A stretch of 64,000 nt of DNA from Cyanobacteria bacterium OH_CBrB_359 (GCA_023433065.1 JAEZET010000003.1:248001-312000), one strand, 5' to 3'; positions 35,299 through 44,759 are shown, counted from the first letter of the stretch. Notes: generated by a model not told the origin, from the letters alone. Numbers and translations are program-made.

Positions 35299-35898
35299 AT
35301 GGACCAGGATAATGCTATAAAATATTTAAGAGAGTTGAAATCTGGAGATCAAACATTTCAAGCATTATGTAAAATGTGCGGCAAATGTTGTAAATTTGCA
35401 ATTACCGGGTATACGCATAGTGAACTTTTAAGAAGAGCTGCTGAAAATGATATTGAAGCAATTTCTTTTTTAAGCGTGTTTAAAAAATATGACTCATCCA
35501 AGGCTGCTAAAGATGCATTTCCAGAATTCTTTCAGAAAATTATCCATGAATTTTCATTGAAAGAAGATTATAATATCGATGATTTTCCGATTTATTATTG
35601 CGAATATAATATTAAAAATAAATGTTCAATATATAATGATCGTCCTGAATGCTGTAGAAGAGCGCCATCTTCAGGTTGGGTTATGATGCCTCCTGATTGT
35701 GGTTTCGAAGGTTGGCAGTTTGAGCAACGTGAATATCAAAAAAGAGTTATACGAAATTTGAAAGAATTATTATATGAATTAAACTTCTATGATGATGAGA
35801 AACAAATTTTAGTTCAAGGAAAAACTGTAAATGAACTTAAAGTTGATATAGAGAAGAAAATAGAACCTTGGAAAAAATATGGTGCAGATAATTGGTGA
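35299..35898 (+). CDS. YkgJ-type cysteine-cluster protein
   Basis: 199 aa. The N-terminal Cys cluster C24-x2-C27-x2-C30-C31 (CKMCGKCC) is followed in the middle by CEYNIKNKCSIYNDRPECCR and a last Cys in PPDCGF. This is the pattern of the YkgJ/UPF0153 family, predicted to bind zinc or an Fe-S cluster. No enzymatic role is established. No signal peptide. It stands alone on the plus strand with 270 bases of AT-rich non-coding DNA in front; no ribosome site is obvious in the leader (ATATAGAT). Confidence 0.8.
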   Translation: MDQDNAIKYLRELKSGDQTFQALCKMCGKCCKFAITGYTHSELLRRAAENDIEAISFLSVFKKYDSSKAAKDAFPEFFQKIIHEFSLKEDYNIDDFPIYYCEYNIKNKCSIYNDRPECCRRAPSSGWVMMPPDCGFEGWQFEQREYQKRVIRNLKELLYELNFYDDEKQILVQGKTVNELKVDIEKKIEPWKKYGADNW

Positions 35899-35983
35899 TT
35901 AAACTTATTTTTTGAAGTATAATTACAATTCTTATTAGAGCCAGTTAGTTTGAATTATCAGTATTTTATATAAAAATGTTATT

Positions 35984-37015
35984 ATGAAAAGATTTTTTTT
36001 AATAATTTTATTACTTATTTCAATTTCGAGCGGTTTTGCCTGTGCTTATACCGACTTAAATAGTGAAGATTCATCTGTCGAAATTCAGGTGAATGATGAA
36101 AACCCGGAAGAGTCTTCTATTGAATATTATGATTCTGATATACAAGAAGTCGAAACAGTTGAAGATAAATATAAAGATTATGTTATTGATTTAAATGTCG
36201 AAGATAACGACAATGCAAAAGTCAATGAAAGTGGTGCTTTGTATATTTTGCAGGCAGAAAAAAATTATAGGCCTCAGATGGTTGAAGCTGTAAATATGTT
36301 TTGGGATAATTCTAAAAACTTTATAAATTCTTATTATCAGGATTCTAGAAATATGTCTCCAATGCCTGTGTTAATTAATTCATCATATATATCAACTTCC
36401 GTAAATAATTATACAAAAGCATATGTAGGGCAGAGCTCGCTATCATCGTTTGATGATACGCCTGTTTATTTTGTTCGTTCCAATGAGACAACTTTTAATA
36501 CAGGTTTTAAAATCGTTACCCGGTCGGAAAAATTTAATTTTTCTGCAGGAACATATAATTCAACTTTAAACAACTTGCTATCTGGCGGTGCTGTAATTTC
36601 TACAAATCCTCTTAATTTAAACGGAATAAAAGGGTCTTTTGTATTAGGAGGCGGATATTATACGAATGAACTTGAAAATGATAATAAAAATACAGGAGGT
36701 TTATTCGGTGAATATAAATATAAGAGGCTGAAACTTAACCTCCAGGCATCAGAAAGTAAATATACAAATTCTTCCAGTCTTGAAACGGGTCTTTATTTTA
36801 CTCCGGAGATACAATTAACGGACTCTTTATCCCTAAAAACACGTTTTATTAAAAATATAACTCAAGATACAAATCAGGATGAAATTGGTTTTTCTTATAA
36901 ACCTTTAAAAAATAATTCAAGGAACTTTGAATTTGAGGTTAATGCGGCAAATACATACTCTCCTGACAGTACAACTAAACAAAGACTTAGATTTAACGCG
37001 AGTTTCAAAATATAA
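35984..37015 (+). CDS. predicted secreted or outer-membrane protein
   Basis: 343 aa. A clear signal peptide (about 1-21, MKRFFLIILLLISISSGFAC) precedes an acidic region (about 25-75, rich in Glu, Asp and Ser). From about 120 on the sequence is short alternating strands with many Asn, Thr and aromatic residues, ending RLRFNASFKI, as in outer-membrane barrels. A Cys at 20 next to the hydrophobic core makes a lipoprotein thinkable, but the lipobox is weak. The acidic-leader-plus-barrel layout repeats that of the 24.8-kb protein, though I see no clear sequence identity. No family recognised. Confidence 0.6.
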   Translation: MKRFFLIILLLISISSGFACAYTDLNSEDSSVEIQVNDENPEESSIEYYDSDIQEVETVEDKYKDYVIDLNVEDNDNAKVNESGALYILQAEKNYRPQMVEAVNMFWDNSKNFINSYYQDSRNMSPMPVLINSSYISTSVNNYTKAYVGQSSLSSFDDTPVYFVRSNETTFNTGFKIVTRSEKFNFSAGTYNSTLNNLLSGGAVISTNPLNLNGIKGSFVLGGGYYTNELENDNKNTGGLFGEYKYKRLKLNLQASESKYTNSSSLETGLYFTPEIQLTDSLSLKTRFIKNITQDTNQDEIGFSYKPLKNNSRNFEFEVNAANTYSPDSTTKQRLRFNASFKI

Positions 37016-37037
37016 GGACTGCAAAAATAACAGTCCT
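37015..37037 (+). terminator. hairpin between convergent genes
   Basis: AGGACTG (37015-37021) pairs with CAGTCCT (37031-37037) around a 9-base loop, followed by CATATTTATTAT. The stem begins at the stop codon of the 343-aa gene and the T-rich tract is imperfect. It probably ends that transcript and might also act for the convergent tpiA. Confidence 0.55.
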
Positions 37038-37062
37038 CATATTTATTATATGTTTATTAATT

Positions 37063-37854
37063 TTATGCTATTGAATAGTTCATAGCGCCTTTAACTATAG
37101 CTCCGAAGCTTCCAGCAGTTAGACTTGCTCCTCCGACGAGTGCTCCGTCGATATCGGACATAGACATTTGTTCTTGTATTGTTTCCGGTTTAACACTGCC
37201 GCCATATAGTATTCTTATTGTATTTGCTGAATCTTGAGAAGATATTTTGCTAATTATACTTCTAATCATTGCAATTACTCTGTTGGCTTCATTTGAATCG
37301 CAAGTTTTGCCAGTTCCTATTGCCCAGATAGGTTCATAGGCAATAATTGAGGTTTTGACTTCTGATTCGGATAATCCTTCAAATGCAAGTTTAATTTGTG
37401 ATTCTATATGTGAGTCAGTTATTCCTGCTTCTCTTTGTTCAAGAGATTCTCCGCAGCAAATAATTGGAATTAGTCCGTTATTTAGTATTGCTTTTGCTTT
37501 TTTATTAATCATTTCGTCTGTTTCAGAAAAATATTGGCGTCTTTCGCTGTGCCCGATGATAATATATTCACAACCTGCATCTTTGAGCATTTCTACTGAT
37601 ACTTCACCGGTATAGGCACCTTGTTTTTCGTAGTAACAATTTTGTGCTGAAAGTTTTACCTTTCCGCAGCCGCAGTCATTAATTGCTTTTGATACAACTG
37701 GAATAGATGTAAATACTGGAGCAACGACAACTTCTGGGAGTGTATCATTAGGAATGTCTTTTAATTCAAGCATAATATCATTAACAAGATTTTTTGATTC
37801 TTCTTGAAGTTTATGCATTTTCCAATTCCCTGCGATAACCGGTTTTCTTGACAT
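37063..37854 (-). CDS. tpiA: triosephosphate isomerase
   Basis: 263 aa from the ATG at 37854, which has GAGG 9 bases upstream. An in-frame ATG 15 bases earlier has no ribosome site. Seen: AGNWKMHK near 8-15 (catalytic Asn and Lys), the catalytic His in IIGHSERR near 100-107, and the catalytic Glu in AYEPIWAIGTGKT near 170-182, followed by the phosphate-binding YGGSVKPE. It interconverts dihydroxyacetone phosphate and glyceraldehyde 3-phosphate in glycolysis. A single-gene unit with no other glycolytic gene adjacent. Confidence 0.97.
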   Translation of the reverse strand: MSRKPVIAGNWKMHKLQEESKNLVNDIMLELKDIPNDTLPEVVVAPVFTSIPVVSKAINDCGCGKVKLSAQNCYYEKQGAYTGEVSVEMLKDAGCEYIIIGHSERRQYFSETDEMINKKAKAILNNGLIPIICCGESLEQREAGITDSHIESQIKLAFEGLSESEVKTSIIAYEPIWAIGTGKTCDSNEANRVIAMIRSIISKISSQDSANTIRILYGGSVKPETIQEQMSMSDIDGALVGGASLTAGSFGAIVKGAMNYSIA

Positions 37855-37927
37855 AATTTTTATCCTCATTTTTGTACTTTTACGTTTAAATCTTAGTAAA
37901 AAAACGAGATTAAATCAAGAAATGAAA

Positions 37928-38365
37928 TTATTTAGTCCAGAGAGGAAGCATTGTTTCTTTATCAATTTGTCTAATTAAAGAAGCACCTTTGATTTCCTGT
38001 ATATGAAATTCGGCTGCATAAACTTTGCATCCTTCCATTAGATGTCCTCCAAGGCATTGACCGTTTCTGTCAGAAGCTACTATGTGCAAATGTGCAAAAG
38101 GCATTCCTTCTTTTAAGGAAATATTGCCGCTGCAACTGCAAATTTCAAGCGGCTCAGTTGCTTCTGGTGGAGTTAATTTTATATATTTCTTTTCATCCTG
38201 TTTAAAAAATCCTGTTTGAAAAGTTGAAAGAGCTCCGATTATGTTTATAAAGCCTGCATCAATTTTATTTTCAATGCAGATTTGATTAATGCTGTTTAAT
38301 AAATCCGAATTATAATCCAGCCTACCAGCAAATGTTCTGCCCAGATTGAATTTTTTCACTAACAT
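37928..38365 (-). CDS. PPC/DUF296 domain protein
   Basis: 145 aa from the ATG at 38365, chosen because GGAGAG lies 4-9 bases upstream; an in-frame ATG 27 bases earlier has none. The sequence matches the PPC (DUF296) fold: an early GRTFAGRLDYN segment, GFINIIGALSTFQTGFF in the core, and the metal-site pattern PFAHLHIVASDRNGQCLGGHL with His residues. In plants the domain is part of AT-hook DNA-binding proteins; bacterial single-domain members have no settled role. It lies 73 bases upstream of tpiA in the same direction. Confidence 0.82.
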   Translation of the reverse strand: MLVKKFNLGRTFAGRLDYNSDLLNSINQICIENKIDAGFINIIGALSTFQTGFFKQDEKKYIKLTPPEATEPLEICSCSGNISLKEGMPFAHLHIVASDRNGQCLGGHLMEGCKVYAAEFHIQEIKGASLIRQIDKETMLPLWTK

Positions 38366-38521
38366 AATCTCTCCTATTTGATGTATTTCCATTTTTAACT
38401 AAATTCATTATAATAAAATCATACTTAAACTTTTGTAAATTTAATTGTGTAATTTGCTTAAGTTTAATTTAAATGTGACGATTAAACTATAGAGTGTGTA
38501 CTTTTTATAAAGAGTAAACGG

Positions 38522-39634
38522 ATGAATGATAGCTTAATTATTGATAGTTTGAATAATCTCATCAAACAAGATATTGAGAATATTAAACAAACAATTCTTC
38601 TTGTAGATGATGAAGAGAATAATATTCAATTACTTAAAAGAACATTGAGGGGTACTTATAATATCTTGACTGCATCAAATGGTAAAGAAGCTCTTGATGT
38701 AATAGATAAACAAGGAGATACTATTTCGCTTGTAATAAGCGATCAGAAAATGCCTGAGATGCAAGGTACTGATTTCTTAAAAATTGTAAGCCATACACAT
38801 CCTAATATCGTTAAAATTTTACTTACAGGTCATTCTGATACGGACATAATTGTCCAATCTATAAACGAATGTCAATTACACCAATATATTTTAAAACCGT
38901 TTGAGCCTGAAGAATTAAAGGTTTCAATCCAAAATGGGTTAAAGAAATATGAGCTATCTGCTCATAAAGCGCTGATTCTAAAAGATTTAAAAGAATTATT
39001 CTATAAAACTATTAAATCTATTTCTTTTGCTCTTGATGCCAAAGACCCCTATACTCATGGCCATTCATTGAGAGTTACTTTATATTCTTTAATTCTGGCT
39101 AATAATCTGGGTTTAAGTGATGAATTGCTTGAAGAAATAGAAACAGCAGGGCTTCTTCACGACATAGGCAAAATAGGCATTCCCCAGAGCATACTATGTA
39201 AGCCTGGTAAACTTACAGATGAAGAATTCGAAATAATGAAAAATCATCCTGTTCAGGGTGAAAAAATGATTGGCAGTATAAAAAAGTTAAAAATCATTGC
39301 TAACTGGTTAAGAACACACCATGAAAGATGGGATGGCAGAGGTTATCCGTCTGGACTAAAAGGTGAAGAAATCCCTATTTCTGCGAGGATAATTGCGCTT
39401 GCTGATACTTATGATGCTATGACTTCTACAAGGTCTTACAGAAAAGCACTTGAACATGAAGTTGCGATTGAAGAAATCAAAATATGTTCCGGCTCACAAT
39501 TTGATCCAGCTCTTGCTGAACTTTTTGTTAAACTGGAAGATAAAATTAAAGAAGCAAAAGATAATCCTGAATTCTACTATGCTAAGTATAGCTATCTCCA
39601 GCAGTATATTGATACTGCCTTAGCAGCTTCATAA
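38522..39634 (+). CDS. response regulator with HD-GYP output domain
   Basis: 370 aa. A receiver domain (about 22-140) has acidic D29/D30, phospho-acceptor D74 in VISDQKMPEM, T102 and K125. A helical linker leads to an HD-GYP domain (about 160-350) with HD at 213-214 in LLHDIGKIGIP, HHERWDGRGYP at 266-276 and DTYDAMTS later. Such proteins break down cyclic di-GMP when phosphorylated. All key residues are present. No histidine kinase is adjacent, so the input is unknown. The gene is a lone plus-strand unit. With the CHASE2-cyclase and the HDOD protein it is one of three nucleotide- or HD-type signalling proteins in the window. Confidence 0.92.
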   Translation: MNDSLIIDSLNNLIKQDIENIKQTILLVDDEENNIQLLKRTLRGTYNILTASNGKEALDVIDKQGDTISLVISDQKMPEMQGTDFLKIVSHTHPNIVKILLTGHSDTDIIVQSINECQLHQYILKPFEPEELKVSIQNGLKKYELSAHKALILKDLKELFYKTIKSISFALDAKDPYTHGHSLRVTLYSLILANNLGLSDELLEEIETAGLLHDIGKIGIPQSILCKPGKLTDEEFEIMKNHPVQGEKMIGSIKKLKIIANWLRTHHERWDGRGYPSGLKGEEIPISARIIALADTYDAMTSTRSYRKALEHEVAIEEIKICSGSQFDPALAELFVKLEDKIKEAKDNPEFYYAKYSYLQQYIDTALAAS

Positions 39635-39709
39635 CATTTTGTATTATCAAAAAATATATTATATAATTTGATATATGTTTATAGCTAGTATTATAATCAG
39701 GAAGTTGAA

Positions 39710-40801
39710 TTGATAGAATTTTCAGCGCCGCTGCCTTTTAACATAGAGCATATTGACTATTTATATAAGTCTAATTTATTGGTGAATAAATCAAAGATTA
39801 CTTCGTTATATTCTTGTTTACCAATTAATTCTGATGAAACCTGCGGCTTTGAACAGAGCAGGGTTGAGACTCATGAGAAGATGAACTTTAAAGATTTAGC
39901 AATTTTTATTAATCATGCTAAAGATAAAGGATTTGAATTCGTTTATCTTATAAATTCTCCAAAACCATTTGATACGTCAAAGAAAGACTTAAATCTACAG
40001 TTAGACAAATTGAGTAATTTATTAAAAAACCTAAAAAAAATTGGATGTTTCAGTTTACGGGTCACAAATACTCAATTAATGTTATATATTACCAATAATT
40101 TTCCGGAATTTAAGATTTATGCTTCGACTTCTCAAGAGTATTTTTCCATAAAGCAGTATCAAAATTTATTTAAAAAATTTAGTAACATAAAAGAAGTTCT
40201 TCCAAGCGTGGAACAAACAAAAAATTTTATGTTTTTAAAAAATTTACGTAAGCTTTTTCCAAATATTGATGTTGAGTTAATCCTTAATGAAGCTTGTATG
40301 GGCGGCTGCCCTTTTAGAGTGCATCATAGCCTTATAACTAGCTCTTTACCATTGAGTGAATATAGGCAATATGATAAAAACTATCTGGAAATGTGTACGC
40401 AAGTTTCTTCAAGTGATGTTTATTTATATATCTGCAGATTAAACACAATTTATCCTTGGGATATTTTTGAATACACAAAAATTGGTGTTAATAAATTTAA
40501 GTTTGTTGGCAGAAATGCGCCAATTTTTAGAACCGGAGCTTATATGAAGATTTATAGGGATTATATGCTCGGAGTAGATAATCCTTCTTATCTTGATAAA
40601 ATGCCGTTTCGTTATCTTAATCATTATATCGTCGGCCGACAAGACTTTAATTACACCGTAGAGCAAATCAGACCTTACCTTCCCTCTATTAAACATTTTT
40701 TAAAAAATGGACATTTATGCCATTCAATGTGCGGTATTGATTGTTTATATTGTTATAACTGTGCTGATAAAATGAGAAAAAAATATCCTGAAATGAGTTA
40801 G
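39710..40801 (+). CDS. peptidase-U32-like protein (unusual)
   Basis: 363 aa. The central NEACMGGCPFRVHH at 193-206 matches the cysteine motif of the U32 family (YegQ, RlhA, UbiU/V), whose members bind a [4Fe-4S] cluster and act in RNA hydroxylation or ubiquinone synthesis rather than proteolysis. The C-terminus is cysteine-rich (CHSMCGIDCLYCYNC), consistent with a cluster. The start codon is TTG, with AGGAAG about 6 bases upstream. N-terminal similarity to known U32 proteins is weak, so the substrate is unknown. No neighbour on the same strand within 100 bases gives a hint. Confidence 0.65.
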   Translation: MIEFSAPLPFNIEHIDYLYKSNLLVNKSKITSLYSCLPINSDETCGFEQSRVETHEKMNFKDLAIFINHAKDKGFEFVYLINSPKPFDTSKKDLNLQLDKLSNLLKNLKKIGCFSLRVTNTQLMLYITNNFPEFKIYASTSQEYFSIKQYQNLFKKFSNIKEVLPSVEQTKNFMFLKNLRKLFPNIDVELILNEACMGGCPFRVHHSLITSSLPLSEYRQYDKNYLEMCTQVSSSDVYLYICRLNTIYPWDIFEYTKIGVNKFKFVGRNAPIFRTGAYMKIYRDYMLGVDNPSYLDKMPFRYLNHYIVGRQDFNYTVEQIRPYLPSIKHFLKNGHLCHSMCGIDCLYCYNCADKMRKKYPEMS

Positions 40802-40977
40802 TTTTAATTATTAATATTTCTTATTTTTAAAACATATCCGACTACTACAATGACAGTCATAAGTTGTGAAATTTTATAATAACAGAAATGAGTTGTAAAA
40901 ATTAAAGAAAATTAATAGCAATTTTTTAATTTCACAATTGTTATAAAACTGCGGAATCTTTTGGATCTAAAGATAAA
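40802..40977 (+). promoter_or_regulatory. leader region with a 10-bp inverted repeat
   Basis: The 176-base gap before the 41-kb unknown gene holds TTGTGAAATT around 40864 and its exact inverse AATTTCACAA around 40930, about 60 bases apart. It could be a long hairpin in the transcript or paired operator half-sites. No gene or other signal is seen. Confidence 0.3.
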
Positions 40978-42210
40978 ATGAACATTAATTTTCCTATCAT
41001 AAGTTATTCTAATAATTATCAAAAGGCTACAAACAAGAGATCTTTATCTACAAAGATATATTTGTCAAACCACTCTCCTTTAGCTTTTGGTAGTGTGTCG
41101 TTTGGTGCTTATATCAAAAAAACTTTGCAGCAAGAAATAAAAAATTTTGGTGAAGAAAATATACCTGAACCTGTTTTGAAAATAGCAAAAGAAAAAATTT
41201 CTCTTCAGAGCGACAAAGATGTTTCTATTTTTGGCATTCATCAAGCATATTATGCTGCATTGGAGAATGCAAAAACGCTTGAAGACGTAAAACAAATTTA
41301 TCCTGAATTTAAAGATGTGAAGCAAGTTTCTGATATAGCTTTTAATAAAGCTAAAAATTCAACCATTAACCAAATAAAACTTGGTAATATAAAAAGTTTG
41401 ACTCCAGAAAATACTGCTTTGGTTCTATTAAAACATGTATATTGTGGTAATCAGTCTGAATTACTTGAAAATCTTACACAAAGTACTTATCAAAAACTTA
41501 AAGAAACACTTTCTATACCGGGTTTAAATAAGAGATATGCTTCATATTTATTATCAAGCAGACGTTACTTGAACGCTGACTTTAGGAATCAGGCTTCTGA
41601 AAGAATGAAATCACAAAGACTAGATTCTGAATTTAATGCAAAAAGTCTTGATGCAACAAGGCAAAATTTGGCAAGATTAAATCAAGATCCTGATTACATA
41701 AAAAGAAGAGCCGAGAGAAATCGGCAAATGCATAAAAATCCTGAATATGCGGCTAAAAGAGATGAAAATATCAGATTAGGAAGAGAAAAATTAAATTCTA
41801 CCCCGGAATTGAGAGCTAAGCAAATTGAAGCAACAAGACGCAAAAGTAAAGAATTTGATTATGCAAATATTCATAGTGAAGCTATGAGCAGAGCTATGTC
41901 AAGAGTTTGGGCAGTTAGACCGCAAGAGCTTCAAGGTTTACAAGCTGAATTTGCTAAAGAATTCCCAAAACTAGGACCAATAATTGAAAAGAAAAAAGCT
42001 CATCAAAAGCTGGATGAATCAGAATTGGGGTATTTAAAACTTTATTATAAAGCACTATACGAGAATTATCCTGAGCTTAAAGAGCATTTGTCGGATAATT
42101 TTGGAGAAGCATATGAAACTGCTTATAGAACTGTCAAGGAAGAATACGAATCAGCTAAAACTCAAGGCAGAATTGATGAACTCTTGAAATCATGGGGAGA
42201 AAATAAATAA
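40978..42210 (+). CDS. unknown protein with four 20-residue repeats
   Basis: 410 aa, family not recognised. The polar N-terminus MNINFPIISYSNN leads into LAFGSVSFGA at 36-44, like the F-K-G leaders of other unknowns in this window. A helical middle part follows. About residues 215-300 hold four imperfect repeats of roughly 20 residues with the pattern P-(E/D)-(Y/F/L)-x-A-K (for example NPEYAAKRDENIRLGREK), reminiscent of basic repeats near HNH/NUMOD-type nucleases, although no nuclease motif is seen. The rest is helical and charged. No signal peptide. RBS weak. The role is unknown; nucleic-acid binding by the basic repeats is a guess. Confidence 0.6.
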   Translation: MNINFPIISYSNNYQKATNKRSLSTKIYLSNHSPLAFGSVSFGAYIKKTLQQEIKNFGEENIPEPVLKIAKEKISLQSDKDVSIFGIHQAYYAALENAKTLEDVKQIYPEFKDVKQVSDIAFNKAKNSTINQIKLGNIKSLTPENTALVLLKHVYCGNQSELLENLTQSTYQKLKETLSIPGLNKRYASYLLSSRRYLNADFRNQASERMKSQRLDSEFNAKSLDATRQNLARLNQDPDYIKRRAERNRQMHKNPEYAAKRDENIRLGREKLNSTPELRAKQIEATRRKSKEFDYANIHSEAMSRAMSRVWAVRPQELQGLQAEFAKEFPKLGPIIEKKKAHQKLDESELGYLKLYYKALYENYPELKEHLSDNFGEAYETAYRTVKEEYESAKTQGRIDELLKSWGENK

Positions 42211-42271
42211 TAGATTTGCAATTTTAAGCTTAATCTAATTATTTTAATAGTATTATTTATTAATCAAGATG

Positions 42272-42299
42272 TTCAAATTTATTTTTGTATAAATTTGAA
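42272..42299. terminator. AT-rich hairpin between convergent genes
   Basis: TTCAAATTTAT (42272-42282) pairs perfectly with ATAAATTTGAA (42289-42299) around TTTTGT. It lies between two convergent unknown genes and could end either transcript, though no strong T-run follows on either strand. Confidence 0.35.
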
Positions 42300-42346
42300 G
42301 ATACAAAATCGAAGCAAATATCTTAGTAATATAAAGGATAACATTC

Positions 42347-43741
42347 CTATTGCTGTAAATGGCCGTTTGCAGCAAGGTAATCCCCATTTATCGTTTGTTC
42401 AAAACTCTCAGATTCACGCACAATTAATTTATCCTTGACTCCGACAAGCTTATCCAACGGATAACTTCTGAGTTTTACCAAATCAGCACCCTCAAGGATT
42501 ATACCTATATTGTACTTAGACTCTTTTTTAAGCTTCTGCAAATAGTCACTTATATCACCTCTTGCAGTGTTTTTTGAATTATATCCGAACTTCATTTTTT
42601 CAATCTGTTTGGATACTGCTTTTTTGTCGGGTTTATTCAGTTTTGCATAAGTTTTTTCTATTAATTCAGCCTTTAGAGCATCTGAAGCTTTAATTAAATA
42701 CTCTTTTATAACTGACTTTGACCCTTCATTAATAGTTTTACCATAAGGTGTCTTTTCTGCCTCAATACAAGCCCTTTTCATAAATCGTAATGATTTTAAA
42801 GCCTGTTCTTGTGTTAGGGGTTGATAAATTTTTTCTGCATCGGCCGATGAAAAACTGCTAACGGGAGGGAGCTCCTGTACGACAACCACTTTTTTAATTC
42901 CGAGTGTTTTAAGTTCTTCTGCCGTTGGCAGCTTAGAAATATCCAATCTTGTTTGCCTGTGAAAATCTATTCCGATGAATAAAGCGCCATTTTCGTCTTT
43001 ATTGCCCTTACTTCTATTATATGCAGAGCTGATATTATCTCCGTATGTAAGAGCTTGAGAAGAAATTCTGGAGTTAGAGCAACTTCTTGCAAGTTCTTGA
43101 GTATCAGCGTCTTCTCTTGTTTTTGCATTTGGGCATCCTTTAGGGAAAGATGTTTCACCTAAGATAAAACTTCCCTTCACGTTACCCAATGATGAACGAT
43201 TTGATTCACTCATCAGTTGTGCTGCCATAGGAATAGCATGCCCTGTGTCTATTATGACAAAGGTTTTATCGTCGATTGCACCATTGTCAACAAGTCTTTG
43301 AATACCTGTCATAAAAAACTTGTCAGCCTCTTCGAAATCTGTTCCGTCATAAGCTCCATTTGCAACCATATTATACATAACATCATAAGCTCTGCCCATT
43401 TGCATAAGCTTAAAACCATCTTCGCTAAAGTATGACGCCAATATTTCATTACTATCTTTCCTGCATTCTGCATTTTTAGTGCTCAATCCTGAAATATCCA
43501 TATTTTTTGACAGGATTGCATTTAAAGTTTCGTTTTCAAATTTAGGCGGCAATATATTATCACAATCGTTATGGCCTTTAAATGGTATATTCGCCAAGTA
43601 AATTGCACGTATATTCTTTGCATTAGGGTATTTTGCAGCATATACTTCCGGCATTTTAGATATGCTCTTAAATTCAGTTTTATAATTGTTGTTTCTTTTA
43701 ATCTCACTATTGTAAGAGAATGAATTTGAATTGATTTTCAT
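42347..43741 (-). CDS. unknown protein with FKG leader
   Basis: 464 aa, family not recognised. The N-terminus (MKINSNSFSYNSEIKRNNN) is polar and Asn-rich and is followed by IPFKG at 52-56, matching the leader type seen at 41 and 62 kb. The rest looks like a folded alpha/beta protein: TFVIIDTGHAIPMAAQLM, IKKVVVVQELPP and YNIGIILEGADLVKLR look like buried strands. Four of the Cys residues are in the first half. No signal peptide or membrane helix is present. I cannot name an activity. It is a lone minus-strand gene with 239 bases of non-coding DNA before the tRNA-Pro. Confidence 0.6.
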   Translation of the reverse strand: MKINSNSFSYNSEIKRNNNYKTEFKSISKMPEVYAAKYPNAKNIRAIYLANIPFKGHNDCDNILPPKFENETLNAILSKNMDISGLSTKNAECRKDSNEILASYFSEDGFKLMQMGRAYDVMYNMVANGAYDGTDFEEADKFFMTGIQRLVDNGAIDDKTFVIIDTGHAIPMAAQLMSESNRSSLGNVKGSFILGETSFPKGCPNAKTREDADTQELARSCSNSRISSQALTYGDNISSAYNRSKGNKDENGALFIGIDFHRQTRLDISKLPTAEELKTLGIKKVVVVQELPPVSSFSSADAEKIYQPLTQEQALKSLRFMKRACIEAEKTPYGKTINEGSKSVIKEYLIKASDALKAELIEKTYAKLNKPDKKAVSKQIEKMKFGYNSKNTARGDISDYLQKLKKESKYNIGIILEGADLVKLRSYPLDKLVGVKDKLIVRESESFEQTINGDYLAANGHLQQ

Positions 43742-43931
43742 ATTAAAAACCTTATTTTTTTAAGATAAAACCAGTGAAAAAATATAATTGCCTAAATATA
43801 TATTAAGTTTTAGATATTGCAATTTCTATTTAAAGCTTTGAGTAAAACTTATTATTAAATTGAGTATTTTTCAATTTACTAATTTTACCGATAGAAGTTA
43901 TGCTTATCTTACTTCTCTTTAATGTCGTCAT

Positions 43932-43972
43932 AAAAATAAGCTATATACTTACATTTGAGGCATATAGCTTAT
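43932..43972 (-). terminator. intrinsic terminator of tRNA-Pro
   Basis: An 11-bp stem (ATAAGCTATAT at 43936-43946 with ATATAGCTTAT at 43962-43972) has a 15-base loop. On the minus strand it is followed by a short T-run (TTTTTA). It sits 9 bases past the tRNA-Pro 3' end. Confidence 0.65.
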
Positions 43973-43980
43973 TAAATATT

Positions 43981-44054
<74 letters not shown>

Positions 44055-44164
44055 AATTTATTTGTTTTAAATAATGATAACGTTAATATTTTGATTTATC
44101 AAGCATTATTGTAAATTAAGAAACCAAAACTTTACTTTCGCTTAAAACCAATTATCATGTAATT

Positions 44165-44758
44165 ATGAGAGTTATTTTCTTAATATGTGCAATTTTTTTA
44201 TTATTTTTGCCTGCAATTGCAGATGAGCTTGATTCAGCAAGCAACACTTGGGATTCAATAAACTCTCAACAAATTGAAAACCCCTTTTTTCGGCAAAAGC
44301 CTGTTACTGACCAACAGTTCGAAAAAACTATAAACGAAATTAAAAACAGGAATAAAAGAACAGGTTGGTGGATTTTCAAAAAAAAAGAAGAAAAACCGCT
44401 TTCTGATTCTGTAATCCCACCATCTGAGTTTCAATATAATGAGCTTCAGCCTATATTTAATGCTGTAAAGTATACGACTACTGTTATGATTCCTACAAAC
44501 GTTGTTAACTTAGAAGGTCAGATAATACCCACCGGTTTTTATAAGTTGTCATTACAAAAACAAGAAGCCGAAAAATATTATATTTTGTTGTCTCAAGGCA
44601 CAAAACTTATAGCCAGAGTTGAGGCTCATAAAACAGACGAAAATTTTTCTGAGTATGAAATGAGTACAGCTAAAGCGTTATTATTGCAGGATAAGATAAA
44701 ATTAATATATGCGAATGTTGATTTAAATCTTGAAGGCTATTTAGATATAAACAAATAG
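44165..44758 (+). CDS. unknown exported protein
   Basis: 197 aa. A signal peptide (about 1-19, MRVIFLICAIFLLFLPAIA) is followed by a polar region with a basic, Trp-containing stretch (RTGWWIFKKKEEK near 66-78) and a C-terminal part of predicted beta strands (IPTGFYKLSLQ, KLIARVEAHK). No Cys lipobox, so it is probably periplasmic. No family recognised. It converges on nifS with 1 base between the stop codons and has no obvious partner gene. Confidence 0.6.
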   Translation: MRVIFLICAIFLLFLPAIADELDSASNTWDSINSQQIENPFFRQKPVTDQQFEKTINEIKNRNKRTGWWIFKKKEEKPLSDSVIPPSEFQYNELQPIFNAVKYTTTVMIPTNVVNLEGQIIPTGFYKLSLQKQEAEKYYILLSQGTKLIARVEAHKTDENFSEYEMSTAKALLLQDKIKLIYANVDLNLEGYLDINK

Positions 44759-44759
44759 T

